DNA of 64,000 nucleotides from an uncultured Anaeroplasmataceae bacterium. GTDB taxonomy: Bacteria; Bacillota_I; Bacilli_A; Acholeplasmatales; Anaeroplasmataceae. The DNA lies in NCBI GenBank assembly GCA_947629825.1, contig CANRFF010000006.1, positions 1 to 64,000 on the forward strand. The letters run 5' to 3'. The notes beneath the pieces were generated by a model. The model worked only from the letters and a program-made list of their open reading frames with translations, searched no databases and was not told the DNA's origin. Of the stretch, positions 27,896 through 35,019 are shown piece by piece. The first letter of the stretch is position 1. The number at the start of each line of letters is the position of its first letter. The translations under genes and the position numbers were made by a program.

Positions 27896-29578
27896 TCAGA
27901 CTTTTTTCCTTTTGAATTTCAGGCAAAAGATCGTCATATCGTCAAAAGGAACTGCTTGACCGACAAAGCGGGATAAATCCTTTTGAACCTGTTCCGTAAT
28001 CTTTTGACAGTTTTTCGAATCGGTTTGGGAAAGCAAACTTTCCCGCAAGCGCTCCATTCCGAAAAAACGATGATTTTCATCAGACGCTTCGACAATTCCG
28101 TCCGTATAAAGAAAAAGCACATCTTCTTCTTTTAATATCATTTCCTCTTCGAAATAGCGAGTTTCTTCCATGCCCGCCAAAACAAATTGTACGGTGGTCT
28201 TACGAACTTCGAAATTGCGATTGCGACTTTCTATCATCGGATATTCATGACCCGCATTGATCCAGCGAAGTACCCCGCTTTCCAAATCCAAAATGCCGGC
28301 AAATACCGTCAGAAACAACCCATTGGGATTCGATTCGCATAAAAGACGATTGACTTGATTCAAACTTTGGTCCAATCTTTTCGTACTTTGAAGATATTCT
28401 TTCAATAAAGTCTTACTGCGCATCATAAATAAGGCTGCCGGAACACCTTTTCCGGAAACGTCCGCAACGATCATCGCCAGATGAGTATCGTCAAGATCAA
28501 AGAAATCATAAAAATCTCCGCCGACCAGTCTGGCCGGTTGAATCCAGGAAAACAATTCCACCGAATCCGTCCGTACCATCTGGTTGCGATTCGGACACAT
28601 CGCCAACTGAATCTGCGAAGCCACATTCAATTCGGCTTCATATCGTTCCTGTTCGGTCGTGATTTTTGTCAAATCGCAAATATAACGGATCACGTCTTTT
28701 TCCAATTTTACAATTCCTTGAGACAAATCGCCGATTTCGTTTCTAAGGCGAATTTTTTTCAGAGGCTCGGAAACTTCCACACCGTTTTCCACAAAAAAAC
28801 CGACCTCACGGGTAATACACTGGAGCGGTTTTAAAATCCTGATGTAAAAATAAATCAGATATCCGATGATAAACAAGACCATTAAGGTCACGGAAATTCC
28901 CACCGCATAAGTCAGATATGTTTGAATGGATTGACGAATCAACCGCATCGGAATTTCCACTCCCAAAATCAATACCTCATCAAAATCGGATATCGGCAAT
29001 AATGCCGAGGTATTATACCCATACTCTCCTTGGGAAATAAAATAATTATCCGAACGCTCTTTGGTTACAAGAATTTGATAGGCTTCCTCGATGAATTTCG
29101 GATTGAAAAACCCTTGTTCTCCGAAATCGGCTTTCTTTGAATCTTTTAAACCGGCATCATAAATATACGTCAGCGGAGTCCAATGATCCAAATGTTTTTC
29201 ATAAGACAACAATTCTTCGACATTGACATATACCAAGAAAATATCATTCGCATGAACTTGTTCTTTGAGATTTGAAATCCGGTTTTGAATTTCCCGGTAA
29301 TCTTCGGATAAAATGACGGGATCTTGCGTTAAATCGATTTCTCCTTGGGAAATCTTTTTGGCGATTTCGTAATACTTGGGCAAATGTTCATCGCAAATCA
29401 TACTTTGCGCCACTTCCGCAATTTCATAGGCTTTGGTATGATATTGTCGGAAAATCTGTTCTTTGAAAATCCGATAACCGACATAGGCATTGGTCGTTGC
29501 GACGGTCATTCCCAACAATAAAAATCCCACTACCAGTTGAATCGCCAGTTTCGATGTTTTTTTTAATTTTTTCTCCAT
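27896..29578 (-). CDS. Membrane-bound SpoIIE/RsbU-type PP2C phosphatase with HAMP domain
   Basis: This is a sensor phosphatase expected to dephosphorylate a STAS protein. It has a membrane helix at about residues 11-32, an extracytoplasmic sensing region of about 185 residues, a second helix at about 221-246, a HAMP linker at about 247-300, a short coiled coil, and a SpoIIE-type PP2C domain from about 315 to 560. Metal-binding residues are in VGGDFYDFF (D355) and VADVSGKG (D373), with FLYTDGIVEA further on. The start ATG 29578 overlaps the end of the GH3 gene by 16 bases and has no clear ribosome binding site; an ATG 78 bases upstream is the alternative. The GH3 and ATPase genes flank it. Confidence 0.9.
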   Translation of the reverse strand: MEKKLKKTSKLAIQLVVGFLLLGMTVATTNAYVGYRIFKEQIFRQYHTKAYEIAEVAQSMICDEHLPKYYEIAKKISQGEIDLTQDPVILSEDYREIQNRISNLKEQVHANDIFLVYVNVEELLSYEKHLDHWTPLTYIYDAGLKDSKKADFGEQGFFNPKFIEEAYQILVTKERSDNYFISQGEYGYNTSALLPISDFDEVLILGVEIPMRLIRQSIQTYLTYAVGISVTLMVLFIIGYLIYFYIRILKPLQCITREVGFFVENGVEVSEPLKKIRLRNEIGDLSQGIVKLEKDVIRYICDLTKITTEQERYEAELNVASQIQLAMCPNRNQMVRTDSVELFSWIQPARLVGGDFYDFFDLDDTHLAMIVADVSGKGVPAALFMMRSKTLLKEYLQSTKRLDQSLNQVNRLLCESNPNGLFLTVFAGILDLESGVLRWINAGHEYPMIESRNRNFEVRKTTVQFVLAGMEETRYFEEEMILKEEDVLFLYTDGIVEASDENHRFFGMERLRESLLSQTDSKNCQKITEQVQKDLSRFVGQAVPFDDMTIFCLKFKRKKV

Positions 29579-31044
29579 AATTTTTCGGATAAAATCATCG
29601 GCGGGCGTTTTCTTTTTTTCGATAAATCGGAAAAAGAATATTCGCAAAAGATCCATTGCGGAGAGGCGATGATTTCATTTTTCCTTAAAACGTGATAATT
29701 ATAATTGATTTTGCGCAAAATTTCATCGAAAGTTTTGGAAGCATAAGGAAAAAGACTTGGCGAAAGATTGGTCAAAACCGAATATCGAGGCGGAACTTCG
29801 TCTTTTTGTTCTCTGATTTGAAAAAACGGAAAGTCCAAATGAAGCATTACGCTCAACTGATAAAAAGCCTTTTTTACCATTTCCTCCGTCGTTTTTTCAC
29901 CGGCAACATCCAGTATCAACTCTTTCCTTCCCAGCACTTTGAATTTCGGATTTTCTCCTTCAAAACCGACGATTTTCAAAACATCGTTCATATGATATCG
30001 GTAAAAACCATTGAAGGTCGTGACAATCAATTCATAGTTTTTCCCGACTTCCACCTCTTCCGGAAGATAAATATGACCCGTATCATCCAAAAATTCATAA
30101 AATGCCGAATCCGGAAGCAACACATAAGCATCTTCATTCAAAGAAACGGAGATGCCTGCCATACATTCGCTCGAAGCATAGGAAAAATAATAAATCGGCG
30201 TTTTCAAAAGATATTTTTTCAGTCTTTTCACATCATAATCTTCTTCGGAGCCGATTCCGGAAACATATTTCAGATTCGGCCAAAGAACTTCCAGCGGCGG
30301 AACTTTCCGGTAAGTTTCAAAAATTTGTTTTAAAGTTCGGATTCTGGATAAAGACGCCTTAGAGGATCGAAAAACTTTTTGAATTTCCGGTGGGAAATTT
30401 CCACTGATTTTTTCGGAAGAAAGATCTTCCAATATCATTTTCCAGTGTTTCTCCAAATATCCGATCATACATAGAATTTCCACCAAATAAACCGATTGAA
30501 TCGAAACCAAATCCTCACATGCCAGTGCCAGTCGAAGTTTCGCATAAGGAATAGAGAATTTCTTATCGGAAAAGAGAATCGCCCCGTCAACGAAATCTTT
30601 CGATGAAAAGCGATGATTCAAAAACAAATACCGATAATACGCCGAAGACAAAAACATCGGTTCTTTTTCGGAAAAGACATTCGTATGCACCGAACGACCG
30701 GACACGGCTTTTGTCAAAATTCGGGGGACATCGTAAATATGACTTCCATAACGATTCAACGCTTCTTTCGTCAAAAAAATCTTTTTGGGGCGATTGGTCG
30801 AACCGGATGTCAATATGATGTTTTGCGTTTCATAAGAAGATTCGTTTCCAAAAGGATAATCTTCATATTTGCTGAGCGGGACTTTTTGACGGAATGTCAC
30901 AATATCTTTGATTTCACCGAAATGATACTTTCTGCCCCAAAAAGTATTTTCGTTTTCTTTTAAAATCCGAAATAAATTCCGTCGATTCTTTTCTTTTATA
31001 TGCTTATAGATTTCCAGTGATTCCGTCGATCGTTTCATCCGCAT
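29563..31044 (-). CDS. GH3-family acyl-adenylate-forming enzyme
   Basis: The protein belongs to the GH3 family (named for plant auxin-responsive enzymes), members of the ANL superfamily that activate a carboxylic acid with ATP and join it to an amino acid or another amine. The ATP-binding motif IILTSGSTNRPKK is near residue 78, YFSYASSECMAGIS near 285, and FYRYHMNDVLKI near 355 (Y-x-x-GD-like hinge, here with Asn). Length 493 is near the bacterial norm of 500. GH3 enzymes are known from plants, Bacteroidetes and Cyanobacteria; here the gene lies inside a signal-transduction operon, seven bases after the STAS gene. Substrate is unknown. Confidence 0.82.
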   Translation of the reverse strand: MRMKRSTESLEIYKHIKEKNRRNLFRILKENENTFWGRKYHFGEIKDIVTFRQKVPLSKYEDYPFGNESSYETQNIILTSGSTNRPKKIFLTKEALNRYGSHIYDVPRILTKAVSGRSVHTNVFSEKEPMFLSSAYYRYLFLNHRFSSKDFVDGAILFSDKKFSIPYAKLRLALACEDLVSIQSVYLVEILCMIGYLEKHWKMILEDLSSEKISGNFPPEIQKVFRSSKASLSRIRTLKQIFETYRKVPPLEVLWPNLKYVSGIGSEEDYDVKRLKKYLLKTPIYYFSYASSECMAGISVSLNEDAYVLLPDSAFYEFLDDTGHIYLPEEVEVGKNYELIVTTFNGFYRYHMNDVLKIVGFEGENPKFKVLGRKELILDVAGEKTTEEMVKKAFYQLSVMLHLDFPFFQIREQKDEVPPRYSVLTNLSPSLFPYASKTFDEILRKINYNYHVLRKNEIIASPQWIFCEYSFSDLSKKRKRPPMILSEKLWRKN

Positions 31045-31051
31045 AAAACCC

Positions 31052-31348
31052 TCATTTCAAATGAAATAATTTTTTAAAACCCGTGATTTCAAAAACTTCT
31101 TCTACATTTTCATTGATATGGATGATCGAAAACGTCTGTTGTCTTGCTTTTCGCTTTTTATATATCGCCAGCAATACCCGAAGTCCTGCCGAAGAAATGT
31201 ACTCCAAATTTTCAAAATCCAAAACCACATCCGGTACGGATTCCAACCGGTTCAAAGATTCTTCGAGGGATCCGGAAGTATTGGTATCCAACCGACCGAT
31301 GACAGAAACATGGCATTGATTTTGTAATTGATCCACCTTAATTTCCAT
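31052..31348 (-). CDS. STAS-domain anti-anti-sigma factor (RsbV/SpoIIAA type)
   Basis: This is a 98-residue single STAS domain. The core VSVIGRLDTNTSGSLEESL is followed by VVLDFENLEYISSAGLRVLL, where S53 (in SSAG) matches the serine phosphorylated in SpoIIAA and RsbV. In such systems the unphosphorylated form binds the anti-sigma ATPase and frees the sigma factor. The ATG at 31348 has AGGAG upstream and begins 10 bases after the stop of the 88-residue gene. The RsbW-type ATPase and the RsbU-type phosphatase lie downstream in the same operon, with the GH3 gene between. Confidence 0.92.
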   Translation of the reverse strand: MEIKVDQLQNQCHVSVIGRLDTNTSGSLEESLNRLESVPDVVLDFENLEYISSAGLRVLLAIYKKRKARQQTFSIIHINENVEEVFEITGFKKLFHLK

Positions 31349-31358
31349 AAATTTGCTC

Positions 31359-31625
31359 CTATTCCCAATATGGTTTTCTGACAAAACCGATATGATATGT
31401 TGTTTTTTGCATATAAAGTTCATGCTCGCCGATACGATATTTTCCTATGGTCGTATCCGTGCCGATGATTTTTCCCTGAGGATAATCGTTTAAGCACCGA
31501 TTCAATAAATCGACTTGCTCTTTTTGACTTTCTTCAGACAAAGGATGATTCGGATTGACACTGCCGATCACTACCGTCTTGATATAATGAATGTCGGACA
31601 AAGTCTTTTCTTTGACATCTGACAT
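31359..31625 (-). CDS. Hypothetical protein, 88 aa, in the DUF2589 operon
   Basis: I do not recognise this protein. It is small, soluble and of mixed alpha/beta pattern: an N-terminal VKEKTLSDIHYIKTVVIGSVNP strand-like part (quoted in two pieces: VKEKTLSDIHY, IKTVVIGSV), a central helix around SEESQKEQVDLLNRCLND, and a C-terminal beta hairpin GKYRIGEHELYMQKTTYHIG. No motif or cysteine pair is visible. It starts one base after the stop of the second DUF2589 gene and ends ten bases before the STAS gene, so it clearly belongs to the operon. Confidence 0.8.
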   Translation of the reverse strand: MSDVKEKTLSDIHYIKTVVIGSVNPNHPLSEESQKEQVDLLNRCLNDYPQGKIIGTDTTIGKYRIGEHELYMQKTTYHIGFVRKPYWE

Positions 31626-31626
31626 A

Positions 31627-32712
31627 TTATTGCCCCGAAGAAATCAACTCGTTGTAGTTGGTCTTTTTTTGGGAAAGATCCTGTTCGGCTGCTTCCAATT
31701 TCTTTTGGGCTTCCACCGCGCTTTTCTGCAAAGACACAAAAGCACTGTAATAATTTTCCGATTCACCGTAATCGACCGGTTGAAAAGAAGCATCTAATGC
31801 TTTCAACCCGAAAATCGGCGATAATTTTTCCGAAGTTTCCCCACCGGATGCGATCATCTTAATGAAACCTTCCGCTTGATTCTGGAAGTTAGACCATGAT
31901 TGATTGACGGTATCCATCGATTGTTGGTAGGCTTTTTCTTTTTCCTCGTCGTCATTGGCATTGCTCCACTGTACCAATTTACTTTGATAGACTCCCACTT
32001 GCGAAGATGCCATTCTTTTCATTTGCTGAATCTGCTCGTTGAGAACTTCTCTGTAAGCACTGACCTTTTTTTCCGCCGTATCGATTTCCTGACGGGCGGT
32101 CTTTCTTTTCTGTGCCTGTTTTTTCGCCTGATCGGATAAATCCTGTCCGTTTTCGTCTTTTAAAGTCGATCCGACCAATGTCGGCGCAATATTCGCCGCA
32201 ACCATATCCAAAACTCTGGCCAAACCTTCCGGTGTTCCGTGGTTGGTCGCCCGGACATCGACATGATATTTGGCCGAATTATCGGAACTTCTCGTATTGG
32301 TATTGTGAGCGCTGACGCTCCCGGAAACATTCACTTTGATGAATCCGAATTTCAAGCTGGCGGAAGCACTGGCATTGAGATCCATGGAAGATTCGGATTT
32401 TTCGCTTTGTTTGACTTCCATATCGAAAAGGATATTGACCTCATCGATTTGCAGATTCGGAATCGGGACAATCGCAAGCATCGGAATTTCCACATTCATA
32501 TCTTCCAAATTACTTGTCCCGTCGTCGTTCATCGTCCGCTTCTGATAAGCAAAGCGTGCCGTTTTGGTACTCCCATCTCTGTTGAATCCCACATACTGAA
32601 TAAACTCCGCCGTCGAATGTGCCAGTTGTCTGCTGGCATCGGCCGCCGCAGATAACGGCCCTCCGATCAACTCATCCATTCGTAATCCGGCAAATTGTTC
32701 TGCTATTGGCAT
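31627..32712 (-). CDS. DUF2589 domain protein, longer paralogue
   Basis: This 361-residue protein has the DUF2589 signature: MPIAEQFAGLRMDELIGGPLSAAADA at the N-terminus (first part MPIAEQFAGLRMDEL), then VEIPMLAIVPIPNLQID and EVNILFDMEVKQS in the beta-rich core (to about residue 190), where an Ala/Ser-rich stretch and GSVSAHNTNTRSSD follow. The C-terminal half is a long coiled-coil region rich in Lys, Glu and Gln (about 205-361). The function of DUF2589 is not known. ATG 32712 has AAGGA upstream. The first DUF2589 gene of the operon is a clear paralogue (same EELxxxPL and VEIP motifs), which suggests that the two products form a complex. Confidence 0.9.
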   Translation of the reverse strand: MPIAEQFAGLRMDELIGGPLSAAADASRQLAHSTAEFIQYVGFNRDGSTKTARFAYQKRTMNDDGTSNLEDMNVEIPMLAIVPIPNLQIDEVNILFDMEVKQSEKSESSMDLNASASASLKFGFIKVNVSGSVSAHNTNTRSSDNSAKYHVDVRATNHGTPEGLARVLDMVAANIAPTLVGSTLKDENGQDLSDQAKKQAQKRKTARQEIDTAEKKVSAYREVLNEQIQQMKRMASSQVGVYQSKLVQWSNANDDEEKEKAYQQSMDTVNQSWSNFQNQAEGFIKMIASGGETSEKLSPIFGLKALDASFQPVDYGESENYYSAFVSLQKSAVEAQKKLEAAEQDLSQKKTNYNELISSGQ

Positions 32713-32714
32713 AA

Positions 32715-32918
32715 TTATTCCTTCTTTCTTTTCTTTTTTCTGAAAAATGATATCCATTTTTTCTTTTTACTTGGTTCTTTCCAAACGACGTTTCGAATTT
32801 CTTCGATCCACAAAATCGAAGCGGAAACATCTTTTTTCGAAAACCAATCCATTACTTGACGTTCGTTGATATGATCAATACTTTTTCGCAAAAGTTGCTC
32901 GATTTCATGTGTAGTCAT
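32715..32918 (-). CDS. Small protein with polybasic C-terminus between the DUF2589 genes
   Basis: The 67-residue product has an N-terminal helical part (MTTHEIEQLLRKSIDHINER), a middle with WIEEIRNVVWKEP, and a C-terminal tail of almost only Lys and Arg with two aromatic residues (KKKKWISFFRKKKRKKE). Such a tail could bind nucleic acid or an acidic membrane surface. No known domain is seen. It overlaps the end of the first DUF2589 gene by 14 bases and ends two bases before the start of the second, so it is translated with them. The tight packing is the main evidence that it is real. Confidence 0.75.
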   Translation of the reverse strand: MTTHEIEQLLRKSIDHINERQVMDWFSKKDVSASILWIEEIRNVVWKEPSKKKKWISFFRKKKRKKE

Positions 32919-33750
32919 TTTCCAAACCGAATTTGATTTCCAAATTCATCACTTTTTCCTGATATTCCATAATCCGATTGACAATATTGGACTGAGCCAT
33001 CAAATATTTATCCCTGTCGAAATCGTAAGTATCTTCCACAAAGTCTTTATCGCTGATTTCCCGAAGACGATCTTGTTCGGCAATCAACTCGTCGATTTTT
33101 TGATAAAGTTGTTTCAAATGCATGATTTTCGCTTTCAGTTGTTTGACTTCCATAGACATTTTCTTCTGTTCTTCGGAACCCCATTCACCCGTGATCGCTA
33201 CCGGTCTGGTGTTTAATTTTTTCGCAACCTGACTGGAACTCAAAGAATCGACCAACCGTAAAATTCCTTCCGTAGCCGGAATCGCATTCACTTGCAGTTG
33301 GTACGAAATCTTCGGTAAAAAATCACTTTCTCTTTGTGAAGGAGAACAAATTCTGGCATAAATTTCCTTGGTTTGTCCTTGCTTGTCCACCATGGCTTTG
33401 ACTTCCGTCGAAAAAGATATTTCGGCTTTGTCTACATTCAACTGATTCATCGAAAGAATGGATATTAAAGGGATTTCCACTTGAAGATTATCGACACTGT
33501 ATCCGTCCGCTTCCTGTTTCAATTGATCGTAAGCCACATTGATATGATCCAAATAAATGATTTCTTCTTTGCCGACTTGTTCTACTCTTCCCATCTTCCG
33601 AATATTTTCTATCACTTGCATTCGCAGTTGCTGATTGGCTTCGGAAAGAGCCTGTAAGGGAGCATAAACCAACTCTTCAATGGAAATAAAATCATTGTGG
33701 ACAAGTCCGTCCGGAAACTGATCTTCCGATTGATTTTTATCTTTTCCCAT
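32905..33750 (-). CDS. DUF2589 domain protein, shorter paralogue
   Basis: This 281-residue protein is the first DUF2589 gene of the operon. The family pattern is EELVYAPLQALSEANQQL near residue 25, VDNLQVEIPLISILSMNQL near residue 88 and a strand-rich core to about 190, followed by a helical, coiled-coil-like tail (QLKAKIMHLKQLYQKIDEL and following). Compared with the paralogue at 31627 the N-terminus has an acidic 20-residue extension and the tail is shorter. RBS AAGGAG lies upstream. It starts 82 bases after the sigma factor gene, and that gap holds a motif also found upstream of the sigma gene (33792-33812). Function is unknown. Confidence 0.88.
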   Translation of the reverse strand: MGKDKNQSEDQFPDGLVHNDFISIEELVYAPLQALSEANQQLRMQVIENIRKMGRVEQVGKEEIIYLDHINVAYDQLKQEADGYSVDNLQVEIPLISILSMNQLNVDKAEISFSTEVKAMVDKQGQTKEIYARICSPSQRESDFLPKISYQLQVNAIPATEGILRLVDSLSSSQVAKKLNTRPVAITGEWGSEEQKKMSMEVKQLKAKIMHLKQLYQKIDELIAEQDRLREISDKDFVEDTYDFDRDKYLMAQSNIVNRIMEYQEKVMNLEIKFGLENDYT

Positions 33751-33791
33751 CTGTTCACTCCTTTCCTTCCCGTATTTTCAGATCAATGGCA

Positions 33792-33812
33792 TCATTTTCA
33801 CTATATAAAACC
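33792..33812 (-). promoter_or_regulatory. Candidate alternative promoter motif before the DUF2589 genes
   Basis: On the minus strand GGTTTTAT (33805-33812) is followed, 8 bases later, by AATGA (33792-33796). The same two blocks, with three more bases between, occur upstream of the sigma gene. There is no sigma-A promoter here. This may be a site for the sigma factor encoded just upstream; the difference in spacing argues for caution. Confidence 0.3.
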
Positions 33813-33831
33813 TTATTTTTTTGAATTTTTA

Positions 33832-34575
33832 CTACTTTTCGAAAAAGAATTTGTATTTTTCGTAGATCTGTTTCATCTTTTTGGAAACCGATTGTTGACT
33901 GATTCCCAGTTGATATGCCACTTCGGCCTGACTGTTTATTTTCGAACCCGAAATAAACAAAGACAAAAATTGCGCATCTTCTTGAGAAAAGCCCAATTTC
34001 AAAAAAGAAATCACTTCTTTTTGTTTGTCTTTCAGTTGATATAAAAATTCCTGTCCGTGACCGTTTTTTCGATTCAAAATCCGTTTTTCATATTTGAAAT
34101 AATTCTCGTTTTTTCGAAAAAAATCGGCAACAATCGAGTTTAATCGCTGATTTAAAACCGACAAAAACTGATTTTGGGCATTAAATCGAAAAAACGATTC
34201 CGTAAAAAGACGATATCCTTCTTCACTTTCAAACGCACACCAGAAATTCGTATGATCCGTTTTCAAAAAACAAAGGATATAAGGATTATGGAAGATTTCC
34301 ATCACCGTTTCTTCGAAAGTATCGTTATTCAACAGACGATTTTTATTTTCGGAATTGAACAAATCGGAATCGATCTCTTTTGGTTGAAATTCAAATTTCA
34401 GAATCAGAGAATATAATCCCATTTTAAATTCCTGTAAAATGTCTTCCTGATCTTTTTTCGGAATTTTTTTCAATCGTTTCAACATCATCGGAAAAAGCGA
34501 ATCCAAAATTTTTTTCAGCACCTCTTCCGAATGAGTTTTCCTGTAACTCAAAATCAACTCGACGATATTTGTCAT
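33832..34575 (-). CDS. Divergent sigma-70 family RNA polymerase sigma factor
   Basis: The 247-residue protein looks like an alternative sigma factor. Region 2 is seen at about residues 35-65 (KKDQEDILQEFKMGLYSLIL, the D-x-x-QE pattern of sigma region 2.1/2.2), and region 4 at about 185-245 with the helix-turn-helix SQAEVAYQLGISQQSVSKKM. Between them is an unusual insert of more than 100 residues, so regions 2.3-2.4 are poorly conserved. It is the first gene of the nine-gene operon; RBS GAGGAG precedes the ATG. The downstream STAS, phosphatase and ATPase genes make it the likely target of partner switching. It could also be a phage-type or YvrI-like factor; the sigma call itself is fairly sure, its class is not. 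Confidence 0.78.
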   Translation of the reverse strand: MTNIVELILSYRKTHSEEVLKKILDSLFPMMLKRLKKIPKKDQEDILQEFKMGLYSLILKFEFQPKEIDSDLFNSENKNRLLNNDTFEETVMEIFHNPYILCFLKTDHTNFWCAFESEEGYRLFTESFFRFNAQNQFLSVLNQRLNSIVADFFRKNENYFKYEKRILNRKNGHGQEFLYQLKDKQKEVISFLKLGFSQEDAQFLSLFISGSKINSQAEVAYQLGISQQSVSKKMKQIYEKYKFFFEK

Positions 34576-34625
34576 GGTTTTCTCCTCAAAACGAATTCAT
34601 AAATGCGAAAAACATTTCGTTTATG

Positions 34626-34649
34626 TCATTCTTATTGAAACATAAAACC
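34626..34649 (-). promoter_or_regulatory. Candidate alternative promoter motif before the sigma gene
   Basis: On the minus strand GGTTTTAT (34642-34649) and AATGA (34626-34630) recur in the same order as upstream of the DUF2589 genes. No sigma-A promoter is seen in this 120-base leader. Self-activation by the sigma factor is an inference. Confidence 0.3.
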
Positions 34650-34695
34650 GTATAAAATTTAATTTTTACAACAAATACCTGATTTTAATAATAAA

Positions 34696-34739
34696 AAAGA
34701 GTAAAAAAGACGACTTTTATCTGTCTTTTCGTCGTCTTT
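34696..34739 (-). terminator. Terminator of the GerE-like gene
   Basis: On the minus strand AAAGACGAC / GTCGTCTTT (arms 34731-34739 and 34706-34714) is followed by a T-run. It separates the regulator from the sigma operon. Confidence 0.85.
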
Positions 34740-34760
34740 GTCAAATAAAAAACGGAATCA

Positions 34761-34967
34761 TCAAATCGGGATCATTCCGCTTTTCAAAAGAATAAGAATG
34801 GCTTGTGTGCGACTGGAAACCCCCAGTTTGCCGATGACATTGCTGATATGATTCCGTACGGTTTTATCACTGATGGAAAGTTTTTCGGCAATCGATTTTG
34901 TCGTCTCATTCTCTATTAACAATTTAAAAATCTCCAATTCTCTCGGAGTCAAGAAATGCTGATTCAT
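34761..34967 (-). CDS. Stand-alone LuxR/GerE-type DNA-binding protein
   Basis: The 68-residue product is a bare GerE-type helix-turn-helix: LTPRELEIFKLLIENETTKSIAEKL and SISDKTVRNHISNVIGKLGVSSRTQA (shown here by the shorter pieces LTPRELEIFKLL, SISDKTVRNHI and KLGVSSRTQAI). There is no receiver or ligand-binding domain. Its size recalls GerE of B. subtilis (74 aa), a late sporulation regulator, but single LuxR domains also occur elsewhere. The ATG at 34967 has GGAGG upstream. It is a separate unit between uvrC and the sigma/DUF2589 operon, in the same direction. Confidence 0.92.
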   Translation of the reverse strand: MNQHFLTPRELEIFKLLIENETTKSIAEKLSISDKTVRNHISNVIGKLGVSSRTQAILILLKSGMIPI

Positions 34968-35019
34968 AAAAACCTCCAGTACTTCCATTTTATTTTATGA
35001 ATCATCGCAAAAAATGGTA

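Noticed and set aside
29692-30333. Plus-strand reading frame of 213 codons opposite the GH3 gene
   Set aside because: Shadow of the GH3 coding frame; rich in I, F, R and K without motif.
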